Shown here: in pieces, positions 46,232 to 55,502 of the stretch | How the letters are laid out: each line of letters begins with the position of its first letter | Numbering within the stretch: position 1 is the first letter of the stretch | Source of the DNA: Mycolicibacterium komossense | Lineage (GTDB): Bacteria; Actinomycetota; Actinomycetes; Mycobacteriales; Mycobacteriaceae | Assembly (NCBI RefSeq): GCF_025822605.1 | Contig: NZ_JACKTY010000014.1 | Coordinates: 124,112-188,111 of the forward strand | Length of the DNA stretch: 64,000 nt | Direction: 5' to 3' | Program-made: the position numbers and the translations under genes | The notes under the pieces: generated by a model | The model's database searches: none | What the model was told of the DNA's origin: nothing | The model's input: the letters and a program-made list of their open reading frames with translations, nothing else

Positions 46232-47368
46232 ATGCTTGGTTATAGAGTTCCGGCACCAGATGCGGCGATGCTGATCTCCGGCGCCCGCGGTCGCGGTGAT
46301 GCGCCTTTCCGGGTGGTCACCGGGCACGGCGCCTACATCATGCCGTTCTTCCGTAAGGTCCGCTTTCTCACCCTGGCGATGTGCGAGTCCGAGGTGGCAG
46401 AGAAATGTGTTACCCAGCAGGGGATTACGTTGAACGTCCGCGCCGTGATCGCCTTCAAGGTCGGCAACGACGAACAGAGCATCGTCTCGGCGGCGCAGCG
46501 ATTCTTGTCCGACCAGAACCAGATGTCGGTGCTCACGGGCCGGATTTTTTCGGGCCATCTGCGCTCGATCATCGGTTCGATGACTGTGGAGCAGATCATC
46601 CGAGAGCGCCAGAAGCTGGCGACGGAGATCCTCGACGGTTCGAAGGAAGAGATGGCCAAGATCGGACTGACGGTCGACGCACTGCAGATCCAGTCGATCG
46701 ACGACGGCGACCTCGGCTACATCCTGGCGATGTCGGCGCCACACAACGCGGCCATTCAGCAGCAGGCGCAGATCGCTCAGGCCAAGGCGGACCAGGCCGC
46801 CGCGGAGGCGGAGCAGGAATCCCAGCGCAACCAGGCCGAATTCGCCCGCCACACCGCGATCGTGCAGGCTCAGTACAAGGCCGAGGTCGACAGGGCTCAG
46901 GCCCAGGCAGCTCAGGCCGGCCCCCTGGCGCAAGCGCAGGCTCAGCGCGAGGTTCTCGAGATGCGCACCGAGTTGGCGCAACGTGCGGCCGAACTGCGGC
47001 AGCAGGAACTGGTCGCCGAGGTGGTAAGACCCGCCGAGGCCGAGGCAGAACGGGTGCGGATTCTCGCCGTCGCCGACGCGGAGAAGATGAAGATCCAGGC
47101 CGAGGCCGCAGCGTCACATGACCGGGTGGCACTGGACCGGATGCTGATCGATCAGCTGCCCGAGATCGTCAAGCAGGCCGCGCAGGGCTTGGCGGGCGCG
47201 AATCTGACCGTCCTCAACGGCGCCAGCGGACTCAGTGAGGTAGCGACGGGGCTCGTCGGGCAGGGTCTGGCGATCTTCGACTCGTTGCGCGGCGGTCTGG
47301 ACGGACATCGTGCCGACGACCTCACCGAGCAACAGCCGGCGGAGCTAACCGGGCCCGCCGCGAACTGA
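46232..47368 (+). CDS. SPFH-domain flotillin-like protein
   Basis: 378-aa membrane-associated scaffold. The N-terminal part begins LGYRVPAPDAAMLISGARG and continues into an SPFH/Band 7 domain (about 20-190: GHGAYIMPFFRKVRFLTLAM, VSAAQRFLSDQ, IDALQIQSIDDGDLGY-like segment). A long Ala/Gln/Glu-rich coiled coil (about 190-310: QAKADQAAAEAEQESQRNQ) follows, then a short C-terminal tail. This is the flotillin layout, but with a weak N-terminal hydrophobic hairpin. GCGAGGAA precedes the ATG. The NfeD-like gene upstream is its probable partner in organising membrane domains. Confidence 0.86.
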   Translation: MLGYRVPAPDAAMLISGARGRGDAPFRVVTGHGAYIMPFFRKVRFLTLAMCESEVAEKCVTQQGITLNVRAVIAFKVGNDEQSIVSAAQRFLSDQNQMSVLTGRIFSGHLRSIIGSMTVEQIIRERQKLATEILDGSKEEMAKIGLTVDALQIQSIDDGDLGYILAMSAPHNAAIQQQAQIAQAKADQAAAEAEQESQRNQAEFARHTAIVQAQYKAEVDRAQAQAAQAGPLAQAQAQREVLEMRTELAQRAAELRQQELVAEVVRPAEAEAERVRILAVADAEKMKIQAEAAASHDRVALDRMLIDQLPEIVKQAAQGLAGANLTVLNGASGLSEVATGLVGQGLAIFDSLRGGLDGHRADDLTEQQPAELTGPAAN

Positions 47369-47620
47369 TCCGCGGGCATGACGGGTTGCGGGTTCGCCAA
47401 AGCCAGCGGATCAGGTGGCGCGCACTGTCCCTGGTGTGCAAGAGCCGCCGGAAGGCCGTCCGCGACCGAGTGGGAGTGGACCGGTGAGGTATCCGGGCTC
47501 CGTCGCACCGGATCCACCGCAGAACACGGTGAGTCGCTTCCTGGCGACGCCACCCCGCCCTCCTGACCAACCACGCCACATGTCAGGCATCCCAGAGGCA
47601 GTCTTCGGAGCCGATCGTGA
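47369..47620. other. Gap after the flotillin gene, no gene supported
   Basis: About 250 bp with no convincing coding sequence. TGATCCGC (47366-47373, overlapping the flotillin stop) and GCGGATCA (47406-47413) form an 8-bp inverted repeat that may be part of a terminator. The minus-strand remnant at 47621-47835 begins next. Confidence 0.45.
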
Positions 47621-47835
47621 TCACCGCGGTTGGCCGCGCAACGGTTGGCCGGGATACAGGTCGAGTTGCAACTCACCTTCGCTGACGGCTGCCGTGCCGG
47701 CGACGAATAGGTGGCGCATGGCGATGGACGGACGGGGTCGACATAGGTTGCTGTGACAGTGATCTGGTGCGGGTCGAGGACGATGTCAGCGTCGGCGCGC
47801 CCACGCCCAGGGCGAACTTAAAAAATCCCGTCACG
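47621..47835 (-). pseudogene. 3' remnant of an amidohydrolase gene (N-acyl-D-amino-acid deacylase-like), frameshifted
   Basis: Read on the minus strand, one frame gives GRADADIVLDPHQITVTATY, close to the terminal strand of Amidohydro_3 or D-aminoacylase proteins (usual form G-x-DADIVVxDP). About 60 bp later another frame gives MRHLFVAGTAAVSEGELQLD and LYPGQPLRG followed by TGA at 47621-47623, the usual end of such enzymes. The two halves are in different frames, and stop codons flank the first. It is therefore a decayed gene end. The catalytic part is absent. Confidence 0.6.
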
Positions 47836-47962
47836 TTCCCGTCCCCAGAGGGTCGCCGGTTATGTCTTGCCGAGCAGTTCCCCACCGGGGGCTGCCCCCA
47901 GCAAAGGTCCCTCGCGAGTCCCGATTTCGGGGACTTTCACCTCTGCTGGCGACAAGACCTGC
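47836..47962. other. Short non-coding stretch with hairpin 3' of the fadD gene
   Basis: AGTCCC (47917-47922) and GGGACT (47930-47935) form a hairpin around GATTTCG. GGGGGCTGCCCCC near 47887-47899 is a second dyad. Either could end fadD transcription on the minus strand. Confidence 0.4.
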
Positions 47963-49597
47963 TCAGCTGACCAGCGCCACCGAGTGCGCCCGGCGTAGCT
48001 TGCCCGACGGAGTTTTGGGGATCGTTCCGGGACCGAGGACCACGACGTTGCGCGGCCGCATATCTACCTCGGCGACCACCTCGTGGGCGACCTCGTGTTT
48101 GATCCGGCGCACCTCGCCGGCATCTTCGAATGCATTCGATTCGACGGCGACAGCGAAGGACTCGCGCGAATGTCCGGCGTCCAACCGCACAGCGACCGCG
48201 CAGCCGGGGCGGACACCGGTTACGCGCCCCGCCGCGCGCTCCACGTCGGTGGGAAAGACGTTGCGGCCGCCCATGATGATGACGTCTTTGACACGGCCGC
48301 AGACCACCACATGGCCCTGCTCGGTCAGGTAGCCCAGGTCGCCGGTGTTGAACCAGCCCTGTCGATCCTGGGTGGCGACGTATCCGCCCATCGTGAGATA
48401 GCCACGGCTGAGCGGTTTGCCGCGCAGTTCGATCACGCCGACTCCGCGGGCAGGCAGGATGGTTCCGGCGTCGTCGACGACGCGCGCCTCCAGATCTGCC
48501 AGCAGTGGCCCCAGGGTGGCCAATCGAAGCGTGTTCCCCTTGGCGGCGGGCACCGCGCGGTGCAGCGCGCAGAGCATATCGGCGTCGACCTCGTCGACGA
48601 TCAGCCCCGCGGACAACTCTGAGAAGGACACCGCAACTGTCGTTTCGGCCATGCCGTAGGCCGGCAGGATCGCTTCGGGCTTCAGCCCGAACGGGGCGCC
48701 GGCTGCGCACAGTTCCTCGACATCGCCGGGATCGACGGGCTCTGCGCCGGACAGCGCGAAACGGAGGCTGGACAGATCGAACTCGCGGGGCTTGGCCTGC
48801 TTACGCAGTCGCTTCGCCAGCAGCGCGTACGCGAAGTTGGGGGCGGCCGTCATGGTGCCCTTGTATTTGTCAATAAGCTTGGCCCACAACAGAATATCGC
48901 GCAGAAAGTCCATCGGGGTAATCTTCACCAGCTCGGCCCCGAAGTACATCGGTACCGTCAGATAACCGGTCATCCCCATATCGTGGAACAGGGGAAGCCA
49001 GCTCACGATGACGTCGGTGTCCATATCGAACCCGGCGCCGACGAACATCGCCTCGGCGTTGGAGACCAGGTTGCTGTGCGTGATTTGGACGGCTTTGGGG
49101 GAGCCGGTGGACCCCGAGGTCAACTGCATCAGTGCCAGATCGTCCTCGCCGGTCTCCACCGGGTCGATTGGGTCGCCGGTCAGCAGTTCGGGCGCGGTCA
49201 GCACGGCGACTCCGCGCTCGGCGAGCACCGGCGCGGCCACCATGAAGGGTTCGGAGACGATGACCGCCCGAGCCTGGATCATGTCGATCACATTGGCCGT
49301 ATCTTCGGCCCACTGCACCAAGTCGGTGCGGGGTGTTGGCTGGTGCAGCATGGTGAGGCTGGCGCCGCGCATCCACAGACCCTGGGCTACCGGTGCAATC
49401 TCCACAGGCGCGCCGGCCAGGACGCCGACAGCGTCACCGGGCCCTACCCCGGCCGCTGCCAGTGCGCCCGCGACGCGCCGGGCGCGCTGGTGTACATCAC
49501 TCCAGGTTTGGCGCAGAGGAGCTGACGGCTCGCCCGTGACGAATCCGTTTTTGCTGGTACGCGCGTTTTGGTACATGACTTCGGTAAACCTGCTCAT
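47963..49597 (-). CDS. Fatty-acyl-AMP ligase / acyl-CoA synthetase (FadD family)
   Basis: 544-aa adenylate-forming enzyme. The P-loop [19 protein letters not shown] is near residues 162-180. Further signs are [11 protein letters not shown] near 315, [33 protein letters not shown] near 405-440, and the C-terminal catalytic Lys in [11 protein letters not shown]. The overall pattern is that of mycobacterial FAAL-like FadD proteins that activate acyl chains for lipid or polyketide assembly. GAGAGG precedes the ATG. It is divergent from the SDR operon across a 460-bp regulatory gap. Whether it is an AMP ligase or CoA ligase cannot be decided by eye. Confidence 0.88.
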   Translation of the reverse strand: MSRFTEVMYQNARTSKNGFVTGEPSAPLRQTWSDVHQRARRVAGALAAAGVGPGDAVGVLAGAPVEIAPVAQGLWMRGASLTMLHQPTPRTDLVQWAEDTANVIDMIQARAVIVSEPFMVAAPVLAERGVAVLTAPELLTGDPIDPVETGEDDLALMQLTSGSTGSPKAVQITHSNLVSNAEAMFVGAGFDMDTDVIVSWLPLFHDMGMTGYLTVPMYFGAELVKITPMDFLRDILLWAKLIDKYKGTMTAAPNFAYALLAKRLRKQAKPREFDLSSLRFALSGAEPVDPGDVEELCAAGAPFGLKPEAILPAYGMAETTVAVSFSELSAGLIVDEVDADMLCALHRAVPAAKGNTLRLATLGPLLADLEARVVDDAGTILPARGVGVIELRGKPLSRGYLTMGGYVATQDRQGWFNTGDLGYLTEQGHVVVCGRVKDVIIMGGRNVFPTDVERAAGRVTGVRPGCAVAVRLDAGHSRESFAVAVESNAFEDAGEVRRIKHEVAHEVVAEVDMRPRNVVVLGPGTIPKTPSGKLRRAHSVALVS

Positions 49598-49992
49598 GAC
49601 TGCCTCTCGCGATAGCGAAGCGCATGAGCCTGGGTCCAGGGGCGTCGGCGCTGATAGTGACAGGACGGGTGAGCAGACGCCCCCCGTTGTCTGGAGTGGA
49701 CGTCTTCGACGGTCGAGAAATCGCGCCGTAAGAATTCACTGAGGGGATCTTAAGGCCACGTCACGGGAAATTGGCTACTTGATCTTCTGGGCGATTCGTT
49801 ATCACCCCGTGTCTTCCCGCTCCCGCGCAGGTCAGCGCGATATTGGTCGACTCTGCGAATGAGTGCCATCTCGTCACAAATTATGTTCCGGTCCGCCGAG
49901 AGATGTTTTGCCCGGCTGATCCTCAAATCATAGATCGGACGATTTTTTCATAGGGCTCTCTCGCTCGAACGGCTCGCTCCGCCACCAATCTC

Positions 49993-50009
49993 TCCATACT
50001 CGGTATGGA
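49993..50009. promoter_or_regulatory. 17-bp dyad upstream of the SDR operon
   Basis: TCCATAC-TCG-GTATGGA is a perfect 7-bp inverted repeat immediately before a GATAAT hexamer. It is a plausible activator or repressor site of the SDR/DapB-like/TetR operon. Confidence 0.5.
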
Positions 50010-50024
50010 TAATAATTGTGCGTT

Positions 50025-50050
50025 CTATTATTCGTGCGGACGAACGATAG
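50025..50050. promoter_or_regulatory. 26-bp dyad next to the SDR start, TetR operator candidate
   Basis: CTAT-N2-TTCGT-GCGG-ACGAA-N2-ATAG is symmetric at 18 of 26 positions, with two perfect half-site pairs. It ends 10 bp before the SDR ATG and would cover the transcription start. The last gene of the operon encodes a TetR regulator, its likely ligand-controlled binder. Confidence 0.55.
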
Positions 50051-50060
50051 GACACTGAGC

Positions 50061-50921
50061 ATGGGCTCGTTGGACGGCAAGATCGCTATCGTCACCGGCA
50101 CCAGTCGCGGTGTCGGCGACGGTATCGCCGAGGAATTGTTACGCGCGGGCGCCACTGTGATCGGCTGTGCCCGGTCCCCGATGGATGAACTGCCGGCGGC
50201 CGCCAGGGTGGCCGGCGGACGGGAACGCTCCGCCCAGTTGGTCTGCGATCAGGGCGATTACCACGCCATCGACAGATTCGTCAGCCAGGTCGTCGAGACG
50301 TACGGCCGGATCGACATCCTGGTCAACAATGCCGGCGGAACAGTTCCTAGCCCCAGCGTCGAAGCCGTACCCGAACTCGTGCAACGGATTCAGGGCACGC
50401 GGCGCAGCACCGACGATTTCGAGCGCAGCGTGCTGTTCCACTCGTTCGCCATCCAGATGAACCTGATCAGTCCGCTCTGGTTTGCCATCCGGGTCTGCCC
50501 GGAGATGCGTCGCGGCGGTGGTGGGTCGATCATCAACATTTCCAGCGGAGCGGGCCATCCGGCCGGGTCTCCCACGTTGGTCTCCTATGGCGCCGCGAAG
50601 TCCGGATTGAATCACCTGACCCGATCGCTGGCCCAGGAGTGGGGCCCGGCGATACGGGTGAACTGCCTTGCGCTCGGTCCGACGATGACGGATAACTTCC
50701 AGAGTTTCGTGTTGCCCGCAGACGACAAGGACGGCAGCACGTACTTCCGGAAGGTGCCGCTCAAGCGGGCGGGCGGCGCCGACGAGGTGGGACGGACGTG
50801 CGTGTATCTGTGTAGCGGCCAGGCCGACTACATCAACGGCACCACCATCGAGATCGATGGCGGCATGCTGCCCGGCGTCCTCTACGAAGCCGGACTGAAG
50901 ACCATCACCGACCTGATGTGA
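50061..50921 (+). CDS. Short-chain dehydrogenase/reductase
   Basis: 286-aa classical SDR. NAD(P) motif TGTSRGVGDG is near residues 12-21, NNAG in ILVNNAGG, the catalytic Ser in INISSGAG and Tyr-Lys in SYGAAKSG near 180. An insert of about 25 residues (VPELVQRIQGTRRSTDDFER) lies between the NNAG strand and the Ser helix, longer than in most SDRs. The C-terminus IEIDGGMLPGVLYEAG is normal. First gene of a three-gene operon with a dehydrogenase and a TetR gene. The substrate is unknown; similar groups act in mycobacterial lipid or xenobiotic metabolism. Confidence 0.87.
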   Translation: MGSLDGKIAIVTGTSRGVGDGIAEELLRAGATVIGCARSPMDELPAAARVAGGRERSAQLVCDQGDYHAIDRFVSQVVETYGRIDILVNNAGGTVPSPSVEAVPELVQRIQGTRRSTDDFERSVLFHSFAIQMNLISPLWFAIRVCPEMRRGGGGSIINISSGAGHPAGSPTLVSYGAAKSGLNHLTRSLAQEWGPAIRVNCLALGPTMTDNFQSFVLPADDKDGSTYFRKVPLKRAGGADEVGRTCVYLCSGQADYINGTTIEIDGGMLPGVLYEAGLKTITDLM

Positions 50922-50941
50922 AACATGACAACGGAGTTCCC

Positions 50942-52015
50942 TTGACGTACAGAGTGATTCAGTTCTCCACCGGAAACGTCGGCCAGCATTCGCTGCGCCA
51001 CATCATCGAACACCCTGACCTGGAACTGGTCGGGGTTCATGCCAGCAGCCCGGCGAAGGTGGGCCGCGACGCCGCCGAACTGTGCGGCATGAGCGAGCCC
51101 ACCGGGATCACCGCCACCGACGATCTGAAGGCACTGCTGGACCTCGGCGCCGACTGTGTGGTCTACACGTCGCAGGGGGAGACCCGAGGTCCGGGTGCGC
51201 TCGACGAGATCACCGCGTTCCTGCGCGCGGGCACCAATGTCGTTGCGTCATCGATGGTCTGGCTGGTGAACCCCGATGCGGCCGACAAGTGGCTGCGCGA
51301 TCCACTCGAGGCGGCCTGCCTCGAAGGCGGATCGACGATGTATGTCAATGGTATCGACCCCGGCTTCTCCGGCGACATGCTGCCGTTTGCGGCGTTGAGC
51401 CTGTGTCAGTCCGCAACGTCGGTGCTGGTTCAGGAGGTCTTCGACTACGGCAGCTATGACGACGCCGAGTTCACCGGCGTCAGCTTCGGTTTCGGCCTCA
51501 CCCCCGAACAGGACCCGCCCGTGATGTTCCTTCCGGGTGTCCTCCGCTCGATCTGGGGAGGGCCCGTCGCACATCTCGCGGAATGCCTGGGAGTCGAACT
51601 CGACGAGCTGCGGGAACGTCACGAAACCTGGGTCACGCCGACGGTGATCGAGTGCACGATGATGCGGGTCGAACCGGGACAGGTGGCTGCCGTCCGGTTC
51701 GCTGTCGAGGGGATCAAAGACGGCGAACCCGTCATCGTCATGGAACACGTCAACCGACTCACCCAAGCTGCGGCACCCGACTGGCCCTACCCACCCGACG
51801 GTCGCGGTGGCGTGCACCGGGTCGTCGTGACTGGCCGGCCAGGAGTCGAGATCAACGCGCATGTGGGTTCAGGGGATCTCGATCAGAATGACGGCGGCGT
51901 GATCGCCACTGCGGCAAAGGTGGTCAACGCCGTCGCCGCGGTATGTGCCGCCCGGCCCGGGTTGGTGGCCTTGAGGGACCTGCCGATCGACCAGGTGCAT
52001 GGTCTGATGCGATGA
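50942..52015 (+). CDS. DapB-like NAD(P)-binding oxidoreductase (mycobacterial dihydrodipicolinate-reductase-like family)
   Basis: 357 aa. It begins with the Rossmann motif YRVIQFSTGNVGQHSLR (GxxG-type), followed by ASSPAKVGRDAAELCG and the VVYTSQGET and VVASSMVWLVNP strands. The C-terminal domain resembles amine dehydrogenase/DapB-like proteins common in mycobacteria. The TTG at 50942 is chosen because CGGAG lies just upstream and homologues begin with (M)TYRVIQ. A GTG at 50918 that overlaps the SDR stop is the alternative. The gene is coupled to tetR by an ATGA overlap. Substrate unknown. Confidence 0.8.
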   Translation: MTYRVIQFSTGNVGQHSLRHIIEHPDLELVGVHASSPAKVGRDAAELCGMSEPTGITATDDLKALLDLGADCVVYTSQGETRGPGALDEITAFLRAGTNVVASSMVWLVNPDAADKWLRDPLEAACLEGGSTMYVNGIDPGFSGDMLPFAALSLCQSATSVLVQEVFDYGSYDDAEFTGVSFGFGLTPEQDPPVMFLPGVLRSIWGGPVAHLAECLGVELDELRERHETWVTPTVIECTMMRVEPGQVAAVRFAVEGIKDGEPVIVMEHVNRLTQAAAPDWPYPPDGRGGVHRVVVTGRPGVEINAHVGSGDLDQNDGGVIATAAKVVNAVAAVCAARPGLVALRDLPIDQVHGLMR

Positions 52016-52623
52016 CGGCGCCGACCCGGCGAGGGGAGACCCGTCAACAGCGTGGCGACGAAACGCGGGCCGTGATCATCGCCGAGACCGTGGCGTGCAT
52101 CCTCGAAGAAGGTTTCGGCGCGGCGAGTGCCAAGCACATCACCGAACGCGCCAACGTGTCGTGGGGCGCCATCCAGTATCACTTCGGGGACCGGGACCAG
52201 CTTCTGATGGCAGTGGTGGACCAGGGCTTTGCCGGGCTCCAGCACCGACTCGCCGATATCGATATTCCGAATGGCCCACTGCGAGAGCGTGTCTCGGCTG
52301 TCGTAGAAGCCGCGTGGCCGGCATTCAGTGAGTCCACGTCGATGGCTGCGGTCGAGATCCTGGTGGCGACGCGGGTATCGCGCAACAACGAACTCAATTG
52401 CCACCTGGTGGAGATGAACGATGGACTCAATGCGCTCGGAGCCCGGCTGGTCCCCGAGCGCGACGGCACCGATATCGCCGATTTGATCTGGGCGTGCCTG
52501 CGCGGTCTGATGCTCCCGCAGATGATGTCGGCCGTGCCTTATGACTCGAGCCGGCAGCGGCAGACCCTCATCGATGTCCTGACGCTGTACCTCTCAGCCG
52601 AGAGCATTTTCGATCGCCGTTAG
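52012..52623 (+). CDS. TetR-family transcriptional regulator
   Basis: 203-aa regulator. The helix-turn-helix includes ASAKHITERANVSWGAIQYHF near residues 35-55, and the ligand domain is helical with FAGLQHRLADIDIP and LIWACLRGLMLPQMM. The ATG overlaps the upstream stop (ATGA), so the repressor is made with the two enzymes it probably controls. The candidate operator is the 26-bp dyad at 50025-50050. Its end lies 9 bp from the convergent inositol operon. Confidence 0.87.
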   Translation: MTAPTRRGETRQQRGDETRAVIIAETVACILEEGFGAASAKHITERANVSWGAIQYHFGDRDQLLMAVVDQGFAGLQHRLADIDIPNGPLRERVSAVVEAAWPAFSESTSMAAVEILVATRVSRNNELNCHLVEMNDGLNALGARLVPERDGTDIADLIWACLRGLMLPQMMSAVPYDSSRQRQTLIDVLTLYLSAESIFDRR

Positions 52624-52632
52624 GGCGTTGCC

Positions 52633-53511
52633 TCAGCCTTTCTTGTACTTGTTGACGTAGTCGCTCATTGTGGCGAGTTGATAGCGCGACACTTCGTCGG
52701 CATTCTCATCCTCGGCGAACACCGACGAGACCATCACCGTGTCGGGGCGGTCATAGAAGCCGATCTCGGCGAGACCGCCGAAGAATTCATCCCAGTCGAC
52801 GTCGCCGTCGCCGATCTTGAGGTGCTGGTGCACCCGGACCGGATTGCCCGGCGGGTTGGTGATGTAGCGCAATCCGTGGCTGCGGTGGTGGTCCATGGTG
52901 TCGGCGACGTGCACCAGTCGCAGTTTGTCGCCTGCAGCACGCATGATCGAGGTCATGTCACCCCCCATGTGGAAGGTGTGGCAGGCGACGTAGACCATGC
53001 CGACATTGGGGGAGTTGACACCGCGGATGACGCGTACCGCCTCCATCCCGTCCTCGACGAAATCGTCTGGGTGCGGATCGATCCGCACGTCGATTCCCTC
53101 GCGCTCGAAGATCGGAACCAGTTCCTCCATCGAACGGAAGAAGGCGCGTTCGGACTCCTCGGCCTTCTCCGGCCGGCCGGAGAACTCGGTGTTGATGACG
53201 TTCACGCCGAGGTCGACGGTGATCTGGATGACGCGCCTCCAATTTCGTACGGCAGCTTCGCGGGCGTCCTCGTCGGGACCCGACCAGCGCAGCACCGGCA
53301 GCACCGACGCAATCCCGACGCCGGCAGCCGCACATGCTGTGCGGAACTTCGCCACCAGATCGTCATCGGCCCGCGGGTGGTTGAAGAACGGAATGAAATC
53401 GCGGTGCGGCGTCAGCTGCAGGTACTCGTAACCGAGATCGGCCACCAGGCCGGGGAATTCGAGCAGCTCGTGGTCGTGGTGAAACGGCGTCGGATCGAGG
53501 GCGATCTTCAT
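52633..53511 (-). CDS. Sugar phosphate isomerase/epimerase (AP endonuclease-2-like TIM barrel)
   Basis: 292-aa Xyl-isomerase-like TIM barrel. It starts MKIALDPTPFHHD, with metal-ligand candidates Glu in VINTEFSGRPE, Asp/His in RIDPHPDD, His in VACHTFHMGGD and VHVADTMDH. Family members include IolE, IolI and IolH. As last gene of the inositol operon it could be an inosose isomerase (IolI/IolH-like) or act on a co-imported cyclitol. Start ATG 53511 lies 2 bp after the iolG stop. The specific reaction is not evident. Confidence 0.82.
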   Translation of the reverse strand: MKIALDPTPFHHDHELLEFPGLVADLGYEYLQLTPHRDFIPFFNHPRADDDLVAKFRTACAAAGVGIASVLPVLRWSGPDEDAREAAVRNWRRVIQITVDLGVNVINTEFSGRPEKAEESERAFFRSMEELVPIFEREGIDVRIDPHPDDFVEDGMEAVRVIRGVNSPNVGMVYVACHTFHMGGDMTSIMRAAGDKLRLVHVADTMDHHRSHGLRYITNPPGNPVRVHQHLKIGDGDVDWDEFFGGLAEIGFYDRPDTVMVSSVFAEDENADEVSRYQLATMSDYVNKYKKG

Positions 53512-53513
53512 GG

Positions 53514-54557
53514 TCAAGCCCTCGGAATTGTTCGGCGGTCGACCATCGTGACCTCGACCGGGTTGCCGCTGTCCAACGACTCGACTCCGGCAGCGCACAC
53601 GGCCGCAGCCGCGTAGCCATCCCATGCCGTGGGGCCGTCGGTGAAGTCACCTGTCGAACGCCCAGCCGATCGACCGCGGTGCACGGCGTTGACCCAGCGC
53701 TGGAACTCGGTGTCGTACGCCTGGCCGAAGCGCTCGCGGAAGCCCGGGGTGATCTGGCCGCCCCAGGAACCGGTCGCACCCTTGCGGATCAGGCCGACGT
53801 CGAGGCCGATCATCGCGCTGCCCTTTTCGGCGACGACCTCGGTGCGGACCTCGTAGGCGACGCCGGTGGTGACGAACAACTCGACATCCACGTGTTTGCC
53901 GGTGGCGGTGCGCATGATGGCGATCTGTGGGTCGGCGAGACCCTGCGGCGCAGCGGGATTCGCGGCGGGTTTGATGATCTGGATGGAGGTGATCTCCTCG
54001 CCGAACAGGAACCGGGCCACGTCGACCTCGTGGACCAGGGAGTCCTTGACGATCATCGCCGAGTCGAAGTGCGGCGGCACGGCGGGGTTGCGGTGCGCGC
54101 AGTGCAGCACCAACGGAGTGCCCAGTTCGTCATTGTCGAGCAAGGCCTTCAGTGCGGCGTACTCGTGGTCGAATCGGCGCATGAAACCGACCTGGATCAG
54201 GCGGGTGGACAACTCGGCCTCCCGCCTCACCACCTCGAGGGACGTTTCGACATCAGTGGTGAGCGGCTTTTCGCACATCACCGGTTTGGTGTGTTCGAGG
54301 CAGGCCAGCAGTTGCTTCTCGTGCGTAGGCCCGGGGGTGGCGAGGACCACGGCGTCGACGTCCGGGTCGGCGATCGCGTCGAGCGGATCGGCGATGGCGC
54401 GGCAGCCGGGAATGGTGGCGGCGAGCGCTTCGGCTTTGTCGGTGAGGTAGTCGTTGACGACGGCCACCCGGGCGCCGGAGATCGTGTTCTGGATACGGGC
54501 CACATGATCGGCGCCCATCACGCCGACGCCGAGGACTGCGATGCGCAGGTCAGACAT
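53514..54557 (-). CDS. iolG: myo-Inositol 2-dehydrogenase (Gfo/Idh/MocA family)
   Basis: 347-aa NAD-dependent dehydrogenase that oxidises myo-inositol to scyllo-inosose. The Rossmann motif GVGVMGADH is near residues 10-18. The MCEKPLTTD motif (catalytic Lys of EKP) is near 95, and HCAHRNPAVPPHFDSAMIVKDSLVHEVDVARFL carries the Asp/His catalytic residues. It lies between iolE and the TIM-barrel gene in one operon. A related cyclitol dehydrogenase activity cannot be excluded. Confidence 0.9.
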   Translation of the reverse strand: MSDLRIAVLGVGVMGADHVARIQNTISGARVAVVNDYLTDKAEALAATIPGCRAIADPLDAIADPDVDAVVLATPGPTHEKQLLACLEHTKPVMCEKPLTTDVETSLEVVRREAELSTRLIQVGFMRRFDHEYAALKALLDNDELGTPLVLHCAHRNPAVPPHFDSAMIVKDSLVHEVDVARFLFGEEITSIQIIKPAANPAAPQGLADPQIAIMRTATGKHVDVELFVTTGVAYEVRTEVVAEKGSAMIGLDVGLIRKGATGSWGGQITPGFRERFGQAYDTEFQRWVNAVHRGRSAGRSTGDFTDGPTAWDGYAAAAVCAAGVESLDSGNPVEVTMVDRRTIPRA

Positions 54558-54567
54558 GTTGGGATCC

Positions 54568-55491
54568 TTACTGATTGAATCGGACGGACGAGACGCCGCA
54601 GGACCCGAGGTATTGGCGGGTGCGCTGGGCGATCGGCAGGGGAGCGTCGACGTCGCAGGGGTACATGTCCTGCTCGACGATCGCGAAAACGTCGATACCG
54701 AGCTTCTCGACTGCGGCCAGCAGCGGTGGCATATCGGGAATTCCGCGCGGCGGCTCGGTCATCGCACCGAGTTTGACGGCCTCGCCGAACGGCAGATCCT
54801 CGGCGGCAACCTTGGCCCGTACCGCTTCATCGACCTGTTTGAGGTGCAGATAGCCGATACGCTCCGGCGCTTTTTCGATGATCGCGATGTTATCCCCGCC
54901 GCAGTAGCTGATGTGGCCGGTGTCCAGACACAGGTTGACGAACTGGCTGTCGGTGCCGTCGAGAAAGCGGTAGACGTTCTCCTCGGTGTCGACGTGGGAG
55001 TCGGCGTGTGGATGGTATTGCGCACGCACGCCGTACTTTTCGAACATCGCCTTACCGAGCTCGGTCATCCCGGCGGTCTTCTGCTTCCACTGTGCGGCAG
55101 TCAGGTTGCGGTCTTCGAGCACAGCACCGGTGGATGGGTCGCGCCACATTTCGGGGATGACCACGACATGCTTGCCGCCGACGGCCGCGGTCAGCTTTGC
55201 CACGTCCTCGATCTGCTTCCACACCGCGTTCCACGAGTCGTCGCCTCGGACTTCGGACTGGTGCAGATGCTCGAACACCGTGCCGGCCGAGAGCTTCAAT
55301 CCCCGCGCGGCCAACTCGTCGGAGAGCTGGGCGGGATCGGTCGGCAGATAACCGTACGGGCCCAGCTCGATCCACTCGTAGCCGGCAGCCGCGACCTCGT
55401 CGAGGAACCGGGTGTAGGGGGTCTGATTCGGATCGTCGGGAAACCACACGCCCCAGGAGTCGGGCGCTGAACCCACCAGAATGGTGCTCAC
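54568..55491 (-). CDS. iolE: myo-Inosose-2 dehydratase
   Basis: 307-aa TIM-barrel dehydratase converting 2-keto-myo-inositol to 3D-(3,5/4)-trihydroxycyclohexane-1,2-dione. Signatures are SAPDSWGVWFPDDPNQTPY near residues 8-26, YHPHADSHVDTEEN and LDTGHISYCGGD, holding the metal-binding Glu/Asp/His residues. The final segment CGVSSVRFNQ is short. Separated by 10 bp from iolG and 11 bp from iolD. Confidence 0.93.
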   Translation of the reverse strand: MSTILVGSAPDSWGVWFPDDPNQTPYTRFLDEVAAAGYEWIELGPYGYLPTDPAQLSDELAARGLKLSAGTVFEHLHQSEVRGDDSWNAVWKQIEDVAKLTAAVGGKHVVVIPEMWRDPSTGAVLEDRNLTAAQWKQKTAGMTELGKAMFEKYGVRAQYHPHADSHVDTEENVYRFLDGTDSQFVNLCLDTGHISYCGGDNIAIIEKAPERIGYLHLKQVDEAVRAKVAAEDLPFGEAVKLGAMTEPPRGIPDMPPLLAAVEKLGIDVFAIVEQDMYPCDVDAPLPIAQRTRQYLGSCGVSSVRFNQ

Positions 55492-55502
55492 TATCGGGCC
55501 TT

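Larger units (their letters stand above)
49598..50060. other. AT-richer divergent promoter region between fadD and the SDR operon
   Basis: No gene is supported. The 3' part (49990-50060) is unusually rich in A/T and holds two dyads described separately, plus a possible -10 GATAAT at 50008-50013. The remainder shows a TTTTTTC run near 49945 and no further structure I can support. Confidence 0.5.
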
